Positions 15,317 to 29,344 of a DNA stretch of 64,000 nucleotides are shown in pieces. Origin of the DNA: Ichthyophthirius multifiliis (Eukaryota; Ciliophora; Oligohymenophorea; Hymenostomatida); contig NW_004086323.1 in assembly GCF_000220395.1 (NCBI RefSeq), positions 1 to 64,000 of the forward strand, in the 5' to 3' direction. Positions within the stretch are counted from its first letter, which is position 1. Each line of letters begins with the position of its first letter. Both the position numbers and the translations under genes were made by a program. The notes under the pieces were generated by a model that saw nothing but the letters and a program-made list of their open reading frames with translations, was not told where the DNA came from and did not search any database.

Positions 15317-15955
15317 AAATATAATTATTAATTTTAAGATATGTATGATTATATATAAATATATATGCCTATAAAAATTTATGTATGAATATATATAAAT
15401 AAATATTTCTATATATAAAATTTATATAAATATATAAATATATAAATATATTATTATATTTATAAATATATAATTACAAAAATATAATAATATTTAATAT
15501 CATATGTATTTTTCAATATATTTATTTTTTTAAATAAACATATTTATTTATATTTTTTTATAAATAAATTTATTTTAAATATTATAAATATTATTTATAT
15601 TATTTTTCTGATTATTTATTTAACTTTTAATTTTGTCAATTTTTTATTATTCTTTCAAATCTTTTATTAGTAATTTTTTTTTTATTATTTGAATTATATT
15701 TTTTTTATATATAATATTATTTTTTTAAAAAAAATAATTATTATATATATTTATAATATCATATATATATTTTTTTTTTAACATCTTTTTTTTATTATTT
15801 TTTATTAAGACCATAATAATTTAATTGAATTTAATTATTGATTGTTTTTTGGTAATATTATTTAACGATCTTTATTAATAATATAATTTCTTATCTTTGC
15901 TAATTATTGAGTGATAAGAAACCTAATTAAAAATATAAACTTATTTCTATTTTTA
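15317..15955. other. Convergent intergenic region, A/T-rich
   Basis: Spacer between the ends of two convergent genes. It consists of ATATAAAT-type low-complexity sequence; no gene or RNA structure was recognised. Confidence 0.5.
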
Positions 15956-16664
15956 TCATTTTCTGTCTAAATTATCTAAAATATTACTTAAAAACCCTAG
16001 ATATATATATTAATTTACGAAATCTTTTACTACTAAATTTGACAAAATTTCATAAGGAGTGATTGGTACAAGTATTATTTTATTATCATAAAATTTTTTA
16101 GTTTATTATATATACTATTTACTCTTTGGAATCCATGCATAACTTTAATTTTAATTTAATTTTTTTTTTTCTAAATTAGATTTTTAAATTAAATTATTAT
16201 GAATTTGAGTTAATGTTTAATCTTTTATTATACTTGTTTCTTTTTTTATAGAATAAATTATTAAACCTAACAAGGTATTTTAAATTGAGCACCAATTTAA
16301 TGGCTTATAGCTTAAATGTTATTTTAATAGCACATTCTTAAATATGTAACCTAATTATATTTTAAATTATAAAGTTATATAATTAATAGATTTAGAAATA
16401 TAAGCCTTTTTCAACAAGTTGTAAGCTATTTAAAATATTTTTTTCTTCTTCCTATTTTATTAGTTAATTATTTGGTTTTTAAGATTTTTTATATTTATCA
16501 TTATCAGAGCTATAGTATATGGTATTTAAATATTTAAATATTTATCCTTTTTTCACTTTTTTAAAATTAGTATAGTTAATATCATAATATAAGTTTTTTT
16601 ATAAATAATCTTATTTATTTTATAAAAATATTTTATTTCCATTATAGTTTTCCCTTATAAACAT
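15956..16664 (-). CDS. Small hypothetical protein (about 205 aa)
   Basis: Not recognised. Two exons, 16664-16234 and 16142-15956, joined by a 91-bp A/T intron, sum to exactly 206 codons including TGA 15956-15958. The middle is Lys/Asn/Gln-rich. The C-terminal ~60 residues look like real protein, with AWIPKS, KIILVPITPYE and NLVVKDFVN. There is no signal peptide or clear membrane segment. The start at ATG 16664 is the first Met after an upstream in-frame TGA, so a further 5' exon cannot be excluded. In a genome where only TGA stops, a short A/T ORF may arise by chance, so confidence is moderate. Confidence 0.45.
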
Positions 16665-17129
16665 AACTTTTGATATTTATTTTTTTACTGTAAGTATTAT
16701 GTTTACATTATAATTAATTAGTTATATTCATTAATAAAATTCATTATATTATCTGTATATCTGATTTTTTTATTAATAAAATTTAATATTATTGTTAAAA
16801 CTTTTTATATAATTAAAATATTACTAAATTATTTTAATTATATTAATAATATTTTTATATACAGAATTAATTTTTTATTTTAAAATTCAGTATATAACTA
16901 TAAAAATTTAAAAAAAACATAAAAATATTTAAATATTTTATTTTAGTTATATATTGATTATAAATAAAAAAAAAAATTGAGTATATATGTAGTTTATATA
17001 TAAATTAAAGTTTTTATAATTAATTAATAAAAAATTAAATATATAAAATAGGTAAAAAAAAAGCATTTAAAGAATATTTATATAAATAAAATGGAAAATA
17101 AAAACAAAAATCTATAAATATAAATATAA

Positions 17130-17175
<46 letters not shown>

Positions 17176-17251
17176 CTATATTTATTTTTATTTATATTTT
17201 TTTATTTTTATATTTATATTTATTTTAATAGATATATTAATTTATTATATT
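16665..17251. other. A/T-rich intergenic DNA
   Basis: Contains ATAAAT and (TA)n runs near 17110-17170. No coding frame or structured RNA seen. Confidence 0.5.
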
Positions 17252-17417
17252 TCAAAAAGTAGGGAATTCTTCTTAATATTCTTAATTTCTTTTTTTTTAT
17301 TATTTTTCTTTTTTTTATTCCTCTTTTTCCCATATGTTTTCTTCTTGTTCTTAATAGTTAATTTTTTTTTTCTAATTTTTTTTGTTATATACTTATTTAA
17401 ATTATTATTATTATTAA

Positions 17418-17469
<52 letters not shown>

Positions 17470-17807
17470 TTGTCCCTTCTTATATTCTAATTTTTTCTAA
17501 AGATGGAAACAAATATGGATTTATTTCGATTTATGTTTAATATTTTTATTTTTCATCATTATTTTTTTATATTTATTCTTGTATTTATTTAATTTATTTA
17601 TTTATTTCTTAATTATTTTCAATAGATTATTTACTTTACATATCTTTTTTGTTTTTTTTTTTATCTTTATAATTATCAATTTAAATCCATTTTTCGTCTT
17701 CTTTTTCATGAATTGTTTCTTCATTAAAATTAAATAATTTCAATATTTTTTTATTTTCTTCATCAATTTATTATTATATATATTTATTTTATTATTATTA
17801 TTATTAA

Positions 17808-17864
<57 letters not shown>

Positions 17865-19405
17865 GTTTTTTCTTATTTTTTATCTTTTATTTATTTATTT
17901 TATTATTTATTTTCCTAATTTTTTACTTAATTTAAGTCAGGAAAATAACTTTCTATTTCTGTAAAAATTTCATTTTTTTTTTAAGCTTCTTCTTCTTCTA
18001 TAGTATTTATTAATTTTTTATTTTTTATTTGTTAATTTTTTTCTTCTTTTTTTATTTACTTTTATTTTAATTTTTTATTTATTTCTTCTTCTATTACTTC
18101 TTCTATATCTATATAATCATCTTTTTTTTTTAATTATTCTCTATCACTTTTTTGTTATTTTAGTTTTTTTTTTTATTAAACTACTGTGTAAAAATCATCT
18201 ATTTATTATTAAAATTCATTTTTTTTTTCTATTATGAATTCTATTGATTTTTCTTCTAAAACATACTCTTGTCTTTCATCTATAATTTCTTTTTTTTCTT
18301 TTATAGTTTCTTTTTGATTTTTCTTTTATTTTTGTTTTTTTGTTTTTATTTAATCTTTTTTTTCATATTCTTCTTTATAATCTACATTTGGTATTTTTTA
18401 ACTTAAATCAACTTTATCTTCAGTTTTTTTTTATTGACTTTCCTAAGTTTTTTTTTCTTTTTTTTTCTGTTTTTTTTTCGCATTTTTATCACTTTTTCCA
18501 TTTGTTTTTTCTTCCATTTTTTCTTCTTTTTTTTCTTCTTTTTTTTCTTCTTTTTTTTCTCCTTTTTTTTCTTCTTTTTTTTCTTCTTTTTTTTCTTCTT
18601 TTTTTTCTCCTTTTTTTTCTTCTTTTTTTTCTTCTTTTTTTTCTTCTTTTTTATCACATTAAATTTTATTTATTTTATTTTTTTTAGATATTTCGTCTTA
18701 TTTTTAAATTATATTTTCTTCCTTTTTTTATAAATTTTATTCTTCATATTTTAATTAAGTCTTTTCTTTTTATTTTTAAAGAATTTCTTCTTAATTAGAA
18801 TGTTATCTGTTAATAAAATATACTTGATCTTTATTATTATTATTTTCATAATTTTTCTAGTTATTAATTTTCCTTTAAAAATATTATTATTATCCATTTT
18901 ATTAATTATTATTTTTAAAATCATCTTTATTATTTAATAAATGATCATATTTATTTCCGAAAGTAACTTAAATTAATTTTCTTATTTTAATATATTTTTC
19001 ATTCGGATCTCCAAAAGAAATTTTAGTTTCAAAATTAAGCTAATTATTATCAAGCATTTTATCCATTTCAAATGAATTAAAAGGACCTTTTATTTCTTCT
19101 TTTTAATTTTTATAATACCATATTTATGTATTAAGATCAGATACAAATTAAGAACTTTTAAAAAGTTTTATACTTTCTTATTTATTTTTATTAATTTAAT
19201 ATCTTTATACGCCTGCCGACTTTTTTAAATTATAAAAAATATCTTAAGAAGAATTAGTTATTATAGTTCTTTTTTTATTATTTTCACTTTCAAATATTTA
19301 TTCAATATTAAAAAGACGTATTTCGTCAAGTTATTTAAGATTTTATTAAATTTAATTGTTTTTAATCTTTTAAAAGCATTCTAATATTAAAAATTTTGAG
19401 TACAT
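17252..19405 (-). CDS. GYF-domain protein with long Lys/Glu-rich region (717 aa)
   Basis: A single uninterrupted frame of 718 codons runs from ATG 19405 to TGA 17252-17254. Around residues 100-150 there is a GYF-domain core: IWYYKNQKEEIKGPFNS followed by FEMDKML. This is the W-Y-Y...G-P-F/Y-[S/T]...EM pattern of GYF domains, which bind proline-rich peptides in mRNA-decay, splicing or vesicle-coat factors (for example GIGYF/Smy2-type proteins). The rest is low complexity: an EEKK tandem array (18523-18651), many Lys/Glu/Gln stretches and two long (TAA/AAT)n tracts (17401-17468 and 17800-17862) coding poly-Gln or poly-Asn. The C-terminus is EYQEEFPTF. There is no membrane segment. A role in mRNA regulation is an inference from the domain only. 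Confidence 0.82.
18523..18651 (-). repeat. 12-bp tandem repeat coding Glu-Glu-Lys-Lys
   Basis: About ten near-perfect copies of a 12-bp unit lie inside the GYF-domain gene. Read on the minus strand each unit codes EEKK. The opposite strand is also open by chance, as runs of Phe and Leu; I treat that as an artefact of the repeat. Confidence 0.85.
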
Positions 19406-19903
19406 ATTTAAATTATTTAAAAAAAAGCTTAGTTCGATTATTATATAAAAAAAAAAAATATGAAAAATTTATTAAATATTAATTATAAATTTTTTAGTTT
19501 AAATAATATATTTATATACTAATTAAATTTATATTAATTTTATATAAAATATTATAATTATTGTATTTAAAATTAAATAAATAATATATATTAATTTAAA
19601 TATAAAAATAAAATAAGATAAATTATAGGGAATTATAAATTTATGATTTTTTAATTCAATAAAATTATTTGAATAAAAATTAAAAAATTTATAAAATTAA
19701 ATTATAATTAAAAAAAATTAAATTAAAATGAATATAATAAAAATAGAAATTTGTAATCAAGTTTATATATGATTAAAAAGTTATTTAATAAATATTTACA
19801 CATAGATTCAAAGATATTAATCAAAAATTAAAAAATGTAATGTTATAATCTTAAATAAAAAAATAAAAATAAACAAATTTAAAATTTAAAATAACATAAA
19901 TAA

Positions 19904-19935
<32 letters not shown>

Positions 19936-20965
19936 TTACATATTATCTTTAATTTATTTATTTTAATTTTTTTTTAAAAACATAAACAAAAAACAATGAA
20001 ATTATACGAAAACCGTTTTATTTTTAAAGAAAATAAAAAAAGAAAAAACTCAATCAAGATTTTATATATATACATATATATGTATATATATATATATTAA
20101 TATATATTTATATATATATATTATTTATAATTTCATAAATTTATTATATATATAATTTTTTTAAAAAAAAATTCATTTTTATAAATTTATCACATATATA
20201 TTTAATTTCTGAAATTTTTTCTTTTTACATATATTTTTTATTATAATATCTTTATAATTTATAATTTTTTTACATATTTTTATAATTTACTCACATTTAT
20301 ATTATTAATTATTATTTTACTCTTTTAAATCATTTTTTTAATTTTTTATAATATATAATTTTATTATAAATATTACTAATTATATAATAATAAGTAATTT
20401 TATATATTTTTTTTTAAATTTATTTTATTTTTTTATATATATATATATATATTCTTTTCTAATTCTTTTACTGATATTATATAAGTTTTATAAAATTAAA
20501 AACCTTATTTTTTTTTTTCATATGTTTATAATTTTTTTCTTTTTTTTTATAAATTATTTAAATATATTTTATTGATATATAAATTGGTGTTTATTTAATT
20601 AAAAAAACTAATTTTATTTATATTTTTACATATTAATTTAAATGAGTCTTAATATTTTATTTTATTTAGGTATTTTTATCTTTTTTTAAAAATGTTTACG
20701 TTAATTAATAAGAATAATTTTTTTTAATAAAAAGAATAAATTTTTGTTTTTTGTAAATAAATAAAAATAAAATATATTAATAAATATCAATTATTTAAAA
20801 CAAAAATTATGTATATATTAAAATTTTCTTTATAAAAATAAAAAATTATTATCATATATTTATATTAGTAAGGGTTAAAAAAATAAAAATACTAAAATAT
20901 AAAATAATAATAGAAATAAAATAAAAAAAACTATTTAATTAAAAAAAAAGTTAAAAATAAAAAAT
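19406..20965. other. Divergent intergenic region of 1.56 kb
   Basis: Lies between the starts of the GYF-domain gene (-) and the Pol I subunit gene (+). It consists of (TA)n blocks, for example near 19910-19935, 20060-20115 and 20437-20452, and poly-A/T tracts. No ORF of convincing composition was found. Confidence 0.5.
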
Positions 20966-23900
20966 ATGAAAGAGTCTTTAACAAATCGACAATTTATAAA
21001 TAGAGCCAAATAATCCGATTTAGACTTAGCTAAAACATTAAAATTAGCATCCCATCATCATATAGATTCATTTAATTATTTATATGACCAAGGATTAAAG
21101 AAAATTGCTGAATATCTCCAACCTCTTGAAATAATAAAAGAAAGTCGTTCTGATAGTTAAAAATAATCATATCTTTCGTTTAAAAAAATGCGTGTATGGG
21201 TAGAAGATTTAGAAATAAAGTAATTTTTATTTATTTAACTTAATATATATATATATATATTTATAGTTATCCTACCCGATAATCTTCTGGTGTAGGCGAA
21301 GATTCTAAATTAATGCCTGAGGAATGTCGTATAAGCCGTAAAACATATAGTGCGCCTTTACTGGCTACAATTTGTCGAACAATAGATGAAGGTAGTGTCG
21401 AAAAAATAAGACTTTCTCTTGGAGAAGTGCCTATAGTTGTTATGAGTGACCATTGTCATTTAAGTAAACTCAATTCTAGATAATTAGTGAATGCTCATGA
21501 GGATTGTAATGAATTCGGAGGGTATTTTATTGTAAATGGCAATGAGAAATTAGTTAGAATGCTCATTATGTAAAAGAGAAATTACCCAATAGCTTTTTTA
21601 AGGCCTTCTTATGTTAATAGGGGTCCTAATTATACTTAATATGCAGTATAAATGAAGTGTGTAAGGGAAGATTTATATGCTAAAAGTATCACTTTGCACT
21701 ATATATCAGACGGGTAGGTGTTTTTGAGACTTTTGCATCGAAAACAAGAGTTTTTGATTCCAATTATTGTAATTTTGAAGTGCTTGGGGGATTTTTCGGA
21801 CTTACATATATATAATAAATTAGTAAAAGGTTAAAGTGGAAAAAGTTCGCTTTCAGATAGAGTGGAAGTGCTAATTAGAGGTGCAAAAACAATGAATTTA
21901 AATAGTAAATAGGAATGTTTGGCTTATTTAGGGAAGAGTTTTCGAGTTGTATTAAATATTAATAATAATGAGGTAAATGATAAGGAAGTAGGAGAAATTT
22001 TTATAAATGAAAATATTTGTGTACATTTAAAAAATAATATGGATAAGTTTAATATTTTATGCTTTATGGTATTAAAATTATATGGACTGGTCTCTGATGA
22101 AATTTCTCCGGAAAATCTAGATTCTTTATAAAATTAAGAAGTTTTATTACCTGGACACCTATATACAATGATTTTGAAGGAAAAAATAGAGGAAATGTTA
22201 TAAGGAATTAGATAAAAAGTATTTAAAGATGGATAAAAACCAGAGGAAGCTTAAAAAACTTTGCATGTTTCTTATATTAAAAAGGCTATTGAAATTTAAG
22301 GTTCTATAGGAACTAAAATAGAGTATTTTCTATCTACTGGTAATCTTAAAAGTTAAACTGGATTAGATTTAATGCAAGTAAAAAATTATATATTAAAAAA
22401 GGCCATTTTATTTTTTCTAAATTTTTATTATTTAAAAATAATGGATAAAAATAGAAAATAATAAAAGTTTATAAATATTTTTTATTGATAAGGTTATTAA
22501 AATAATAAATACAAATAAAAATAAATTAAAAAGAAATATAAAATAAAGCAAGTTTTAAATTTTTTATTAAATATTTTTTTTATTTAAAAAAAAATCATAA
22601 AAAAAAAATTAAATAAACCAAAATTTCAAATTTATATTATATTATAAATAAAATATATAAAAGAATTTAATATAAATAAAATATATATATATAAATCATA
22701 TAAATATATATATATATATATTTATATATATATTTATATAAATACAAATTTTATATACTTTTTATATATAAAAATTATTTTTAAATATTTAATTATATAT
22801 TTTTAATATAATATATATTTATATATACAATAATAATATTTATTTTTTATATATCTAATAAGAATAAAGGATTTGCTATTATTGCAGATAAACTTAACAA
22901 TATGAGATTTTTAAGTCATTTTAGAAGCGTCCATAGAGGTGCATATTTTACTGAAATGAAAACTACTACTGTCAGAAAATTACTTCCTGAGAACTGGGGT
23001 TTCATATGCCCTGTTCATACACCTGATGGTGCACCTTGCGGCCTTTTGAATCATATAGCAATGACCTGTAAGCCTTTAACTAGACCTGGTTATGATAAAA
23101 ACAAGCATATTGATTTATAGAAACTATGTTGCTAATTGGGAATGAATCCTATAGTGAATGATTTATCTATTATTTATCCACCAAATATGCTTACAGTAAT
23201 TCTAGACGGCAAAGTAATTGGGTATATAGAAAATGAATGTGCTGAATAATTTTGTTAGTCTTTAAAATATTTAAAGATTGTTTAAGACTAGGAAAGATTA
23301 GTTTCTGCTGATTTAGAAATAGGATTAATTAGAAAGGAAATACAAGATAAATAAATTCTTTTTGCTGGAGTTTATTTATACACTAATGAGGGTAGATTCG
23401 TAAGACCAGTAAGGCATTTACATTTAAATTAAAACGAGTGGATCTCCCCTTTCGAATAAGTGCATTTATCTATAGCGTGTACATAAGAAGATATAAGAAA
23501 CGATACTGAATACTAAGAACTTTCACCTTCTTATATATTATCGATATTGCCATCATAAATTCCTTTTTTAAACTATAATTAATCACCAAGAAATATGTAT
23601 TAATGTTAAATGGCTAAATAGACAATGGGTACTCCTATGCATAATTTTCCTTATAGATTCGATAATAAATCTTATAGACTAATGAGTCCTTAATTGCCTA
23701 TGGTAAAAGGACAAAATCCAGAAGAATATGGACTTGCTGATTATCCTTCAGGAACAAATGCAGTAGTGGCAGTTATTAGTTATACAGGATATGATATGGA
23801 AGATGCTATGATATTGAATAAATCATCATATGAAAGAGGATTTGGACATGGGTGTGTATATAAAAACTATACTTATGATATAGGAGAGTTTAATAAGGAG

Positions 23901-25125
23901 AAATCTTCGAAATTTAAAATGCTTCATTAAGTTAGGAATGTGGATAAAAGCCAGATTTAGGAAGGGCTGGAAATCGATGGAATACCTGCGATTGGATCAG
24001 TGATAAAAAAAGGAACTGCAGTATTCTAAATACAAGATACTTAGAAGAATACTATGAAGACATTTTATCATAAAGAAAGTGAAATGGGAAGATTGGATGG
24101 AGTAGCAATAGTTTAGGACGAAAAAAAAAAGAACCGAGGGTTGAATATAGAGTTAGAATTCCTAGAAACCCTATAATTGGGGATAAGTTCTCATCTAGAC
24201 ATGGACAAAAAGGAGTTTTATCAGTACTTTGGCCTCATATAGATATGCCTTTTACAGAATCTGGGATAACTCCTGATGTTATAATAAATCCGCATGCTTT
24301 CCCATCAAGAATGACTATAGGAATGTTAATTGAAAGCATGGCAGGAAAAAGTGGGGCTTTAGAAGGTAACATATTAGAAACTCACCCATTCTAAAATTAT
24401 GAAGATGATGATATAGTTGGTTATTTTGGATAATAACTTAAAAATAACGGATATAATTATTATGGAAACGAAGTCATGTATAGTGGTACATATGGATGTA
24501 TGATGAAAATGGATATATATATAGGACTAGTATATTATTAAAGATTACGTCATATGGTATTTAAATATAAATAAAATAATAATAGTAAAAATAAATATAT
24601 AATTATATATATATATAAATTTATTTATATATATATATATATTTATATAAATATATATTTATTTATAAATATATTATTATATTAATATATTTTTATTTAA
24701 ATTAGGTTTCAGATAAAGCATAAGCTAGATCAACTGGACCAGTAGATATGTTAACTTAATAACCTATAAAAGGTAGAAAAAAAGGTGGTGGTATAAGAAT
24801 GGGAGAAATGGAAAGAGATGCTTTATTATCTCATGGTATTTCTTATTGTGTACATGATAGATTTCTTAATTGCTCAGATTATTCAGAAGGCTATATATGT
24901 AATAGTTGTGGATAACTTGTTTCTACTTATTTATTTACTAATTTACTAAGTGGTGAGGCTTTAGATAATTTCTATAATTATAATAGGGGATAGTAAAAAT
25001 AAAAAGCAAAGTGTAGAAAATGTAGTGAATCAGAATGCTAAAAAGTTGTTATTCCTTTTGTTTTAAGATATCTTGCAAATGAATTAGCGGCTATGAATAT
25101 TAAATTAACATTTAAATTAGAATGA
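20966..25125 (+). CDS. RPA2: DNA-directed RNA polymerase I second-largest subunit
   Basis: This is the beta-like subunit of nucleolar RNA polymerase I, which transcribes rRNA. Exons are 20966-21219, 21267-22377, 22863-24556 and 24706-25125; the second intron is unusually long (485 bp). The predicted length is about 1159 aa, normal for the family. Recognisable blocks include [58 protein letters not shown] and [11 protein letters not shown]. The end has [16 protein letters not shown] and a zinc ribbon with CNSCG and CRKC. The wording around the DMEDAM block and the RMLIMQKRNYP segment matches Pol I (A135) rather than Pol II or III. The frame slips once, in the ten-A run 24121-24130 just before the segment coding [17 protein letters not shown]. 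Exon 3 is exactly one base short, which suggests an assembly error, because this gene must work. Confidence 0.95.
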
Positions 25126-25288
25126 TTAAGTTTAATTTTTTATTGTTTTATAGTTTTTTTATTATAATTTATATTTTGATTACTTTGTTTATTTGTTTTA
25201 ATATTTTATAAAAAATTAATATTATATATAATAAAAAATATAATAAATAATATATATATATATATATATATATAATATTTTTTTTTCT

Positions 25289-26401
25289 TCATATCTTTTA
25301 TTAAGATTTTTTAATATTTGTTTTACTCTAACTAGTTTTTCTTTCCTTACTATTTTATAAATTATTTAATGAAGTTATTATATTCTTACTTCCTGACAAA
25401 GATTATTGCAGTTTTGATTTCGAGTTTAATTTAGTATTACTCTATTATTTTTTTTATGTTTTCTCTTATTATTTTTGAGGCAATTAAAGCGTATTTTTCT
25501 AATTGCTTTATTATATTTTTTAACTGTTTTATTCATCCAATTTATATTTAGAAGATAAATTAATATCCTATTATTATTATATTTATTCATCTTCTTATTT
25601 ATTATTTTCTTTTTAATAATTTTCTTATTAACTTTTATGATTATTTATATGTGAATTTTAATCAATTTGAATATTTTAAATAGGCATCAATTCATATTAT
25701 ATTTTTTCTTAATAAATATTTTATTAGGATTTTTCTTGTAAAATTTTAAAGATTTTTTCATGTTATTCATTTTATTATATTGAAATTTAAAAAACCTCAT
25801 CCAGAATTTATTCCATATTTTAAATATATTAAAAATAATTTAAATCTTCATTTTTTTTAATAATTTATCCTTTTAAATATGTATAAAGTTAATTTATTTA
25901 ATTTTTATTTTTTTAATAAGCATTTTCTTCACGTTTTAATACTTCCATTTTTTAATGATCATTTTTATAACTGCTCTTTACTTAATTTAAATCGAAATAA
26001 TTATTATTTCCTTAATTCATTATTAATTAATTATGTTAATCTAGTAATTATTAATATTTTCTCTCAATATTATCTAATTATTATTATAAAACTTTACTTC
26101 CTCTTGCTAAATCTTCATTGTCCTGTAACATTTCTTCTCTTTACTACAATAACTCTTAATATTTATCATTTTTTAATATTTAGATCTTCTATTGAATAAG
26201 CTTTTAGTTTTAGTTTTATTATTATATTTATTATTTTAATAGATCGTTTTCTTTTGTTAATTAGTTAACTTCTTGTTCTAATCTAAGATTTTTTAACTTA
26301 TATATATCTTCTATTTAAGGGCTTGTTACACGTTAGATATTATTAGTGTTGAAACTTTATGGAATTTATATATTATAATTATTTTAATCAGATAAATACA
26401 T
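25289..26401 (-). CDS. Coiled-coil protein, Gln-rich (370 aa)
   Basis: One uninterrupted frame of exactly 371 codons from ATG 26401 to TGA 25289-25291. Residues ~35-150 show heptad-like spacing with many Leu, Gln, Lys and Glu (for example LRLEQEVNQLTKENDLL), typical of a coiled coil. The C-terminal third is Ser/Gln/Lys-rich and probably disordered. No catalytic motif, signal peptide or membrane segment. It is convergent with the Pol I gene, with only 163 bp between the two stops. A basal-body or cytoskeletal role would be common for such ciliate proteins but is not shown by the sequence. Confidence 0.75.
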
Positions 26402-26756
26402 GATATTATATTTAAATTATTGATAATTAAAGAAATATAACTATTTAGTTAATATTTTTTTATTTTAATAATATTTAAACTTGAAATTTAAATATTTTTA
26501 TTTATAAATATTTTTTAAAAATAAATAAATTTTAATTTAATAAATTAAAAAAAAAATTAAAAAAAAATTATTATTAAATTTAATAAATTAATAATAAAAA
26601 TTTTTTATAATATATTATTAAAGAAAAATAAAAAAATTATATAATTAAAAAAAGAATAGATAATTTTTATTTATATAATTAAATATGAAAAAAAAAAAAA
26701 AATTTAAATAGAAATAAAAATAATATATATAATATAAATATAATTATATAAATATA

Positions 26757-26794
<38 letters not shown>

Positions 26795-26836
26795 AATATA
26801 AATATATACATATAAATAAATATATTATAAAGTTAT
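26402..26836. other. A/T-rich intergenic DNA
   Basis: A spacer with (TA)n and ATAAAT blocks near 26740-26825. No gene seen. Confidence 0.5.
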
Positions 26837-27832
26837 TCATAATTATAATATTTTTTTTATTAAAATATCTTTTTTATTATTTTATTTCATTATTGCAAAA
26901 GGTTTTAATAATTAAACCCATTTATTTTGAGTAATAATTAAACTCAAAATTACTTCTTAATCGGCTTTTTATATGAGTTTTATTACATCATATTTATTTT
27001 TTAAGAAATTTATAATAAACTCAGAAATATAATAATAAAACAAATCATCATTCTATAAAAGAAAATACTTTGTTATTTTTAGTATTATTTTATCTTCTTT
27101 ATAATTATAGTTTATCTTAAATTAATTTAAAAAGTTAAAAATTTATTTATTTATTTAAAAGCTTTCATCATTTGAAATTAATTTTAAATATATTAATATA
27201 TTATAACAAAAAATATAATTAATATATTTTTCATTATTTATTTATTGTAAATTTTTATAAAATACTTCTTACTTTATTGTTATTACTTAAATAAATTTTT
27301 TTTCAACTATATTTAGTATTTATAATTAAAATGAGTATAAAATTTTATTATTTTCCTATATATTATTTGCTTATTTTTCTTTTATATAATTAAATATTAA
27401 TTCTGATAATTTCGCTACTTTTTCTAAGAAAATAGTATCTTTTTATTATTCGGAATCATCAAATATTTATATTTATTATTTTATGATTTAATTAAATAAA
27501 TAGTCTTGATTTTAAGAAATGTTAATCATTTTTAATAATTTTATTTGTTGTAAATAAGTTAATTTGTTAATATTTATTTTTTCTTTGATGAAATTAAAAA
27601 AGACTTCTATTAAATATTTAGTCTTTTAAGAAGAAAATTACAAAACGTTGCAAATATTTATTTATTTTTGACTATTTTCTTCAATTTTAATAATAATTTA
27701 AAATATAATGTTTATGATTTAATTAATATCATTTATATTTTGAAAATTATTTAATAATATATTTTATATTTAATCTTCTTAATTTAATATTTTTAAGAAA
27801 ATAAATTAAGAATATTGATATTTATTTAACAT
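26837..27832 (-). CDS. Helical protein of unknown function (331 aa)
   Basis: A single frame of exactly 332 codons from ATG 27832 to TGA 26837-26839. The composition is protein-like, with regularly spaced hydrophobic and charged residues, for example EKVAKLSELIFNYIKEK and LIQKADQEVILSLIITQ. This suggests an all-alpha protein, perhaps HEAT or armadillo-like repeats. There are no catalytic motifs and no membrane spans. The start codon is preceded by an A-run and by non-coding A/T sequence, so I take ATG 27832 as the start, although a short upstream exon cannot be excluded. Function unknown. Confidence 0.65.
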
Positions 27833-29307
27833 TTTTTTTTGAATTATATTAATTTTTTTTAAATAATAAAAATATTTCAGATATAATTTTAGATAAAATA
27901 TTAAAATATAAATATAAAAATTAATATCTAATAATATTTTTTTTAATAAATATAAATGAATAATTTATATTATTAAATATTTTTTATTTCATCTTTTATT
28001 TTTTTAATTTAAGTTTTTACATTCTTACATTATTTTAACATAAGTTAATATAAATTATTATTACCATTTATCAATATTTTGTCTTAAAAGTATTAAAATT
28101 TAAATACATTTTAGTTATTAAGTTCAATAAAATAAATATCCAAAATATTTATTTATGAAAAGAGTATTAAATAAAAGTCATAACTTGGAAAAAAATATAG
28201 ATTAAATAAAAATAAGTACACATATATTAATAAATATATTAAATAAAAAACAAATAAATTTGCAAAAGAATATAAATCAAATCTGAAATTTTATATTATA
28301 AAATAAAAATATTTTTAAATAATATATAATATTAGTTTAAGTCAAAAAGATATAATATATATATATATATATATTAGAGTTTTAAATAACAGTTTAATTT
28401 TATAAAAGCTAAAATAAATAAATGTATTCAATAAAGAAAATTTGGTTTTTTATATTAAAAAACATAATAACTATATTGATTTGAAAAATAAAAAAACAGT
28501 ATGATTTAATAAAATATTATAAATTAGAGAATAGATTTCGGTTTTATTCAGAAAAAATAAAAAAATAAAAAAATAAAAACTAATTACTTAAAACTTGTTG
28601 AATTTAAATAAGATGATTGAGATTTTTTCTCTTATATAATAAATATTTAAAATATATTTATATATGGAAAAAGAAGATTTCATAGACTAGTTTTAAATCT
28701 TAATTGACTTAAAATCACTAAATTAATGTATATAGTAAAAATTTCAGGTATATAGTAGAAAAATAAATATTAAAAAGATAAAAAAATGTATTGGTTATAA
28801 AAATATAAAAAAAAAATATCTATATAAATAAGCTATAAAAAATAAAATAATAAGGCTTAAAAAAACTTGATTATAAAAAAAAAAGAAATAAATAAATAAA
28901 TATATTATCAAATTTATTTATATTCATAATTTTAAAAATAATATCTATTATATTAAATATATTTTTTTTATAATATTTATATAATTATTAATAAAAATAT
29001 CATGAAAACAAGAGAGATTGAAATTAAATATAAAAATATTATAATAAATAGTAAAAAATATATATATGATATAAAAAATAATATAATAATATACTAATTT
29101 ATAAAAATATAATATGTTTTTAAAAGAAAAGTAAAAAAATAAATAAATAAAAAAAATAAAAATATAAATATATAAATAAGTAAAATATTAAAAAATAAAA
29201 GAAAATAAAATAAAATTAAAATTACAAAAGATTTATATAATTATATAAAATAATATTAAAAAGAAAATTATATAAGTAAAAGAATTAATTATAATAATAT
29301 ATAGATA

Positions 29308-29344
<37 letters not shown>

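Noticed and set aside
18340..18733. Plus-strand open frames of Phe/Leu runs opposite the EEKK array
   Set aside because: They are the complement of the Lys/Glu repeat in the GYF-domain gene, which has one exact frame with a recognisable domain on the minus strand.
28664..28870. 68-codon plus-strand ORF
   Set aside because: With only TGA as stop and very few G, ORFs of this size are expected by chance; no supporting motif or homologue is visible.
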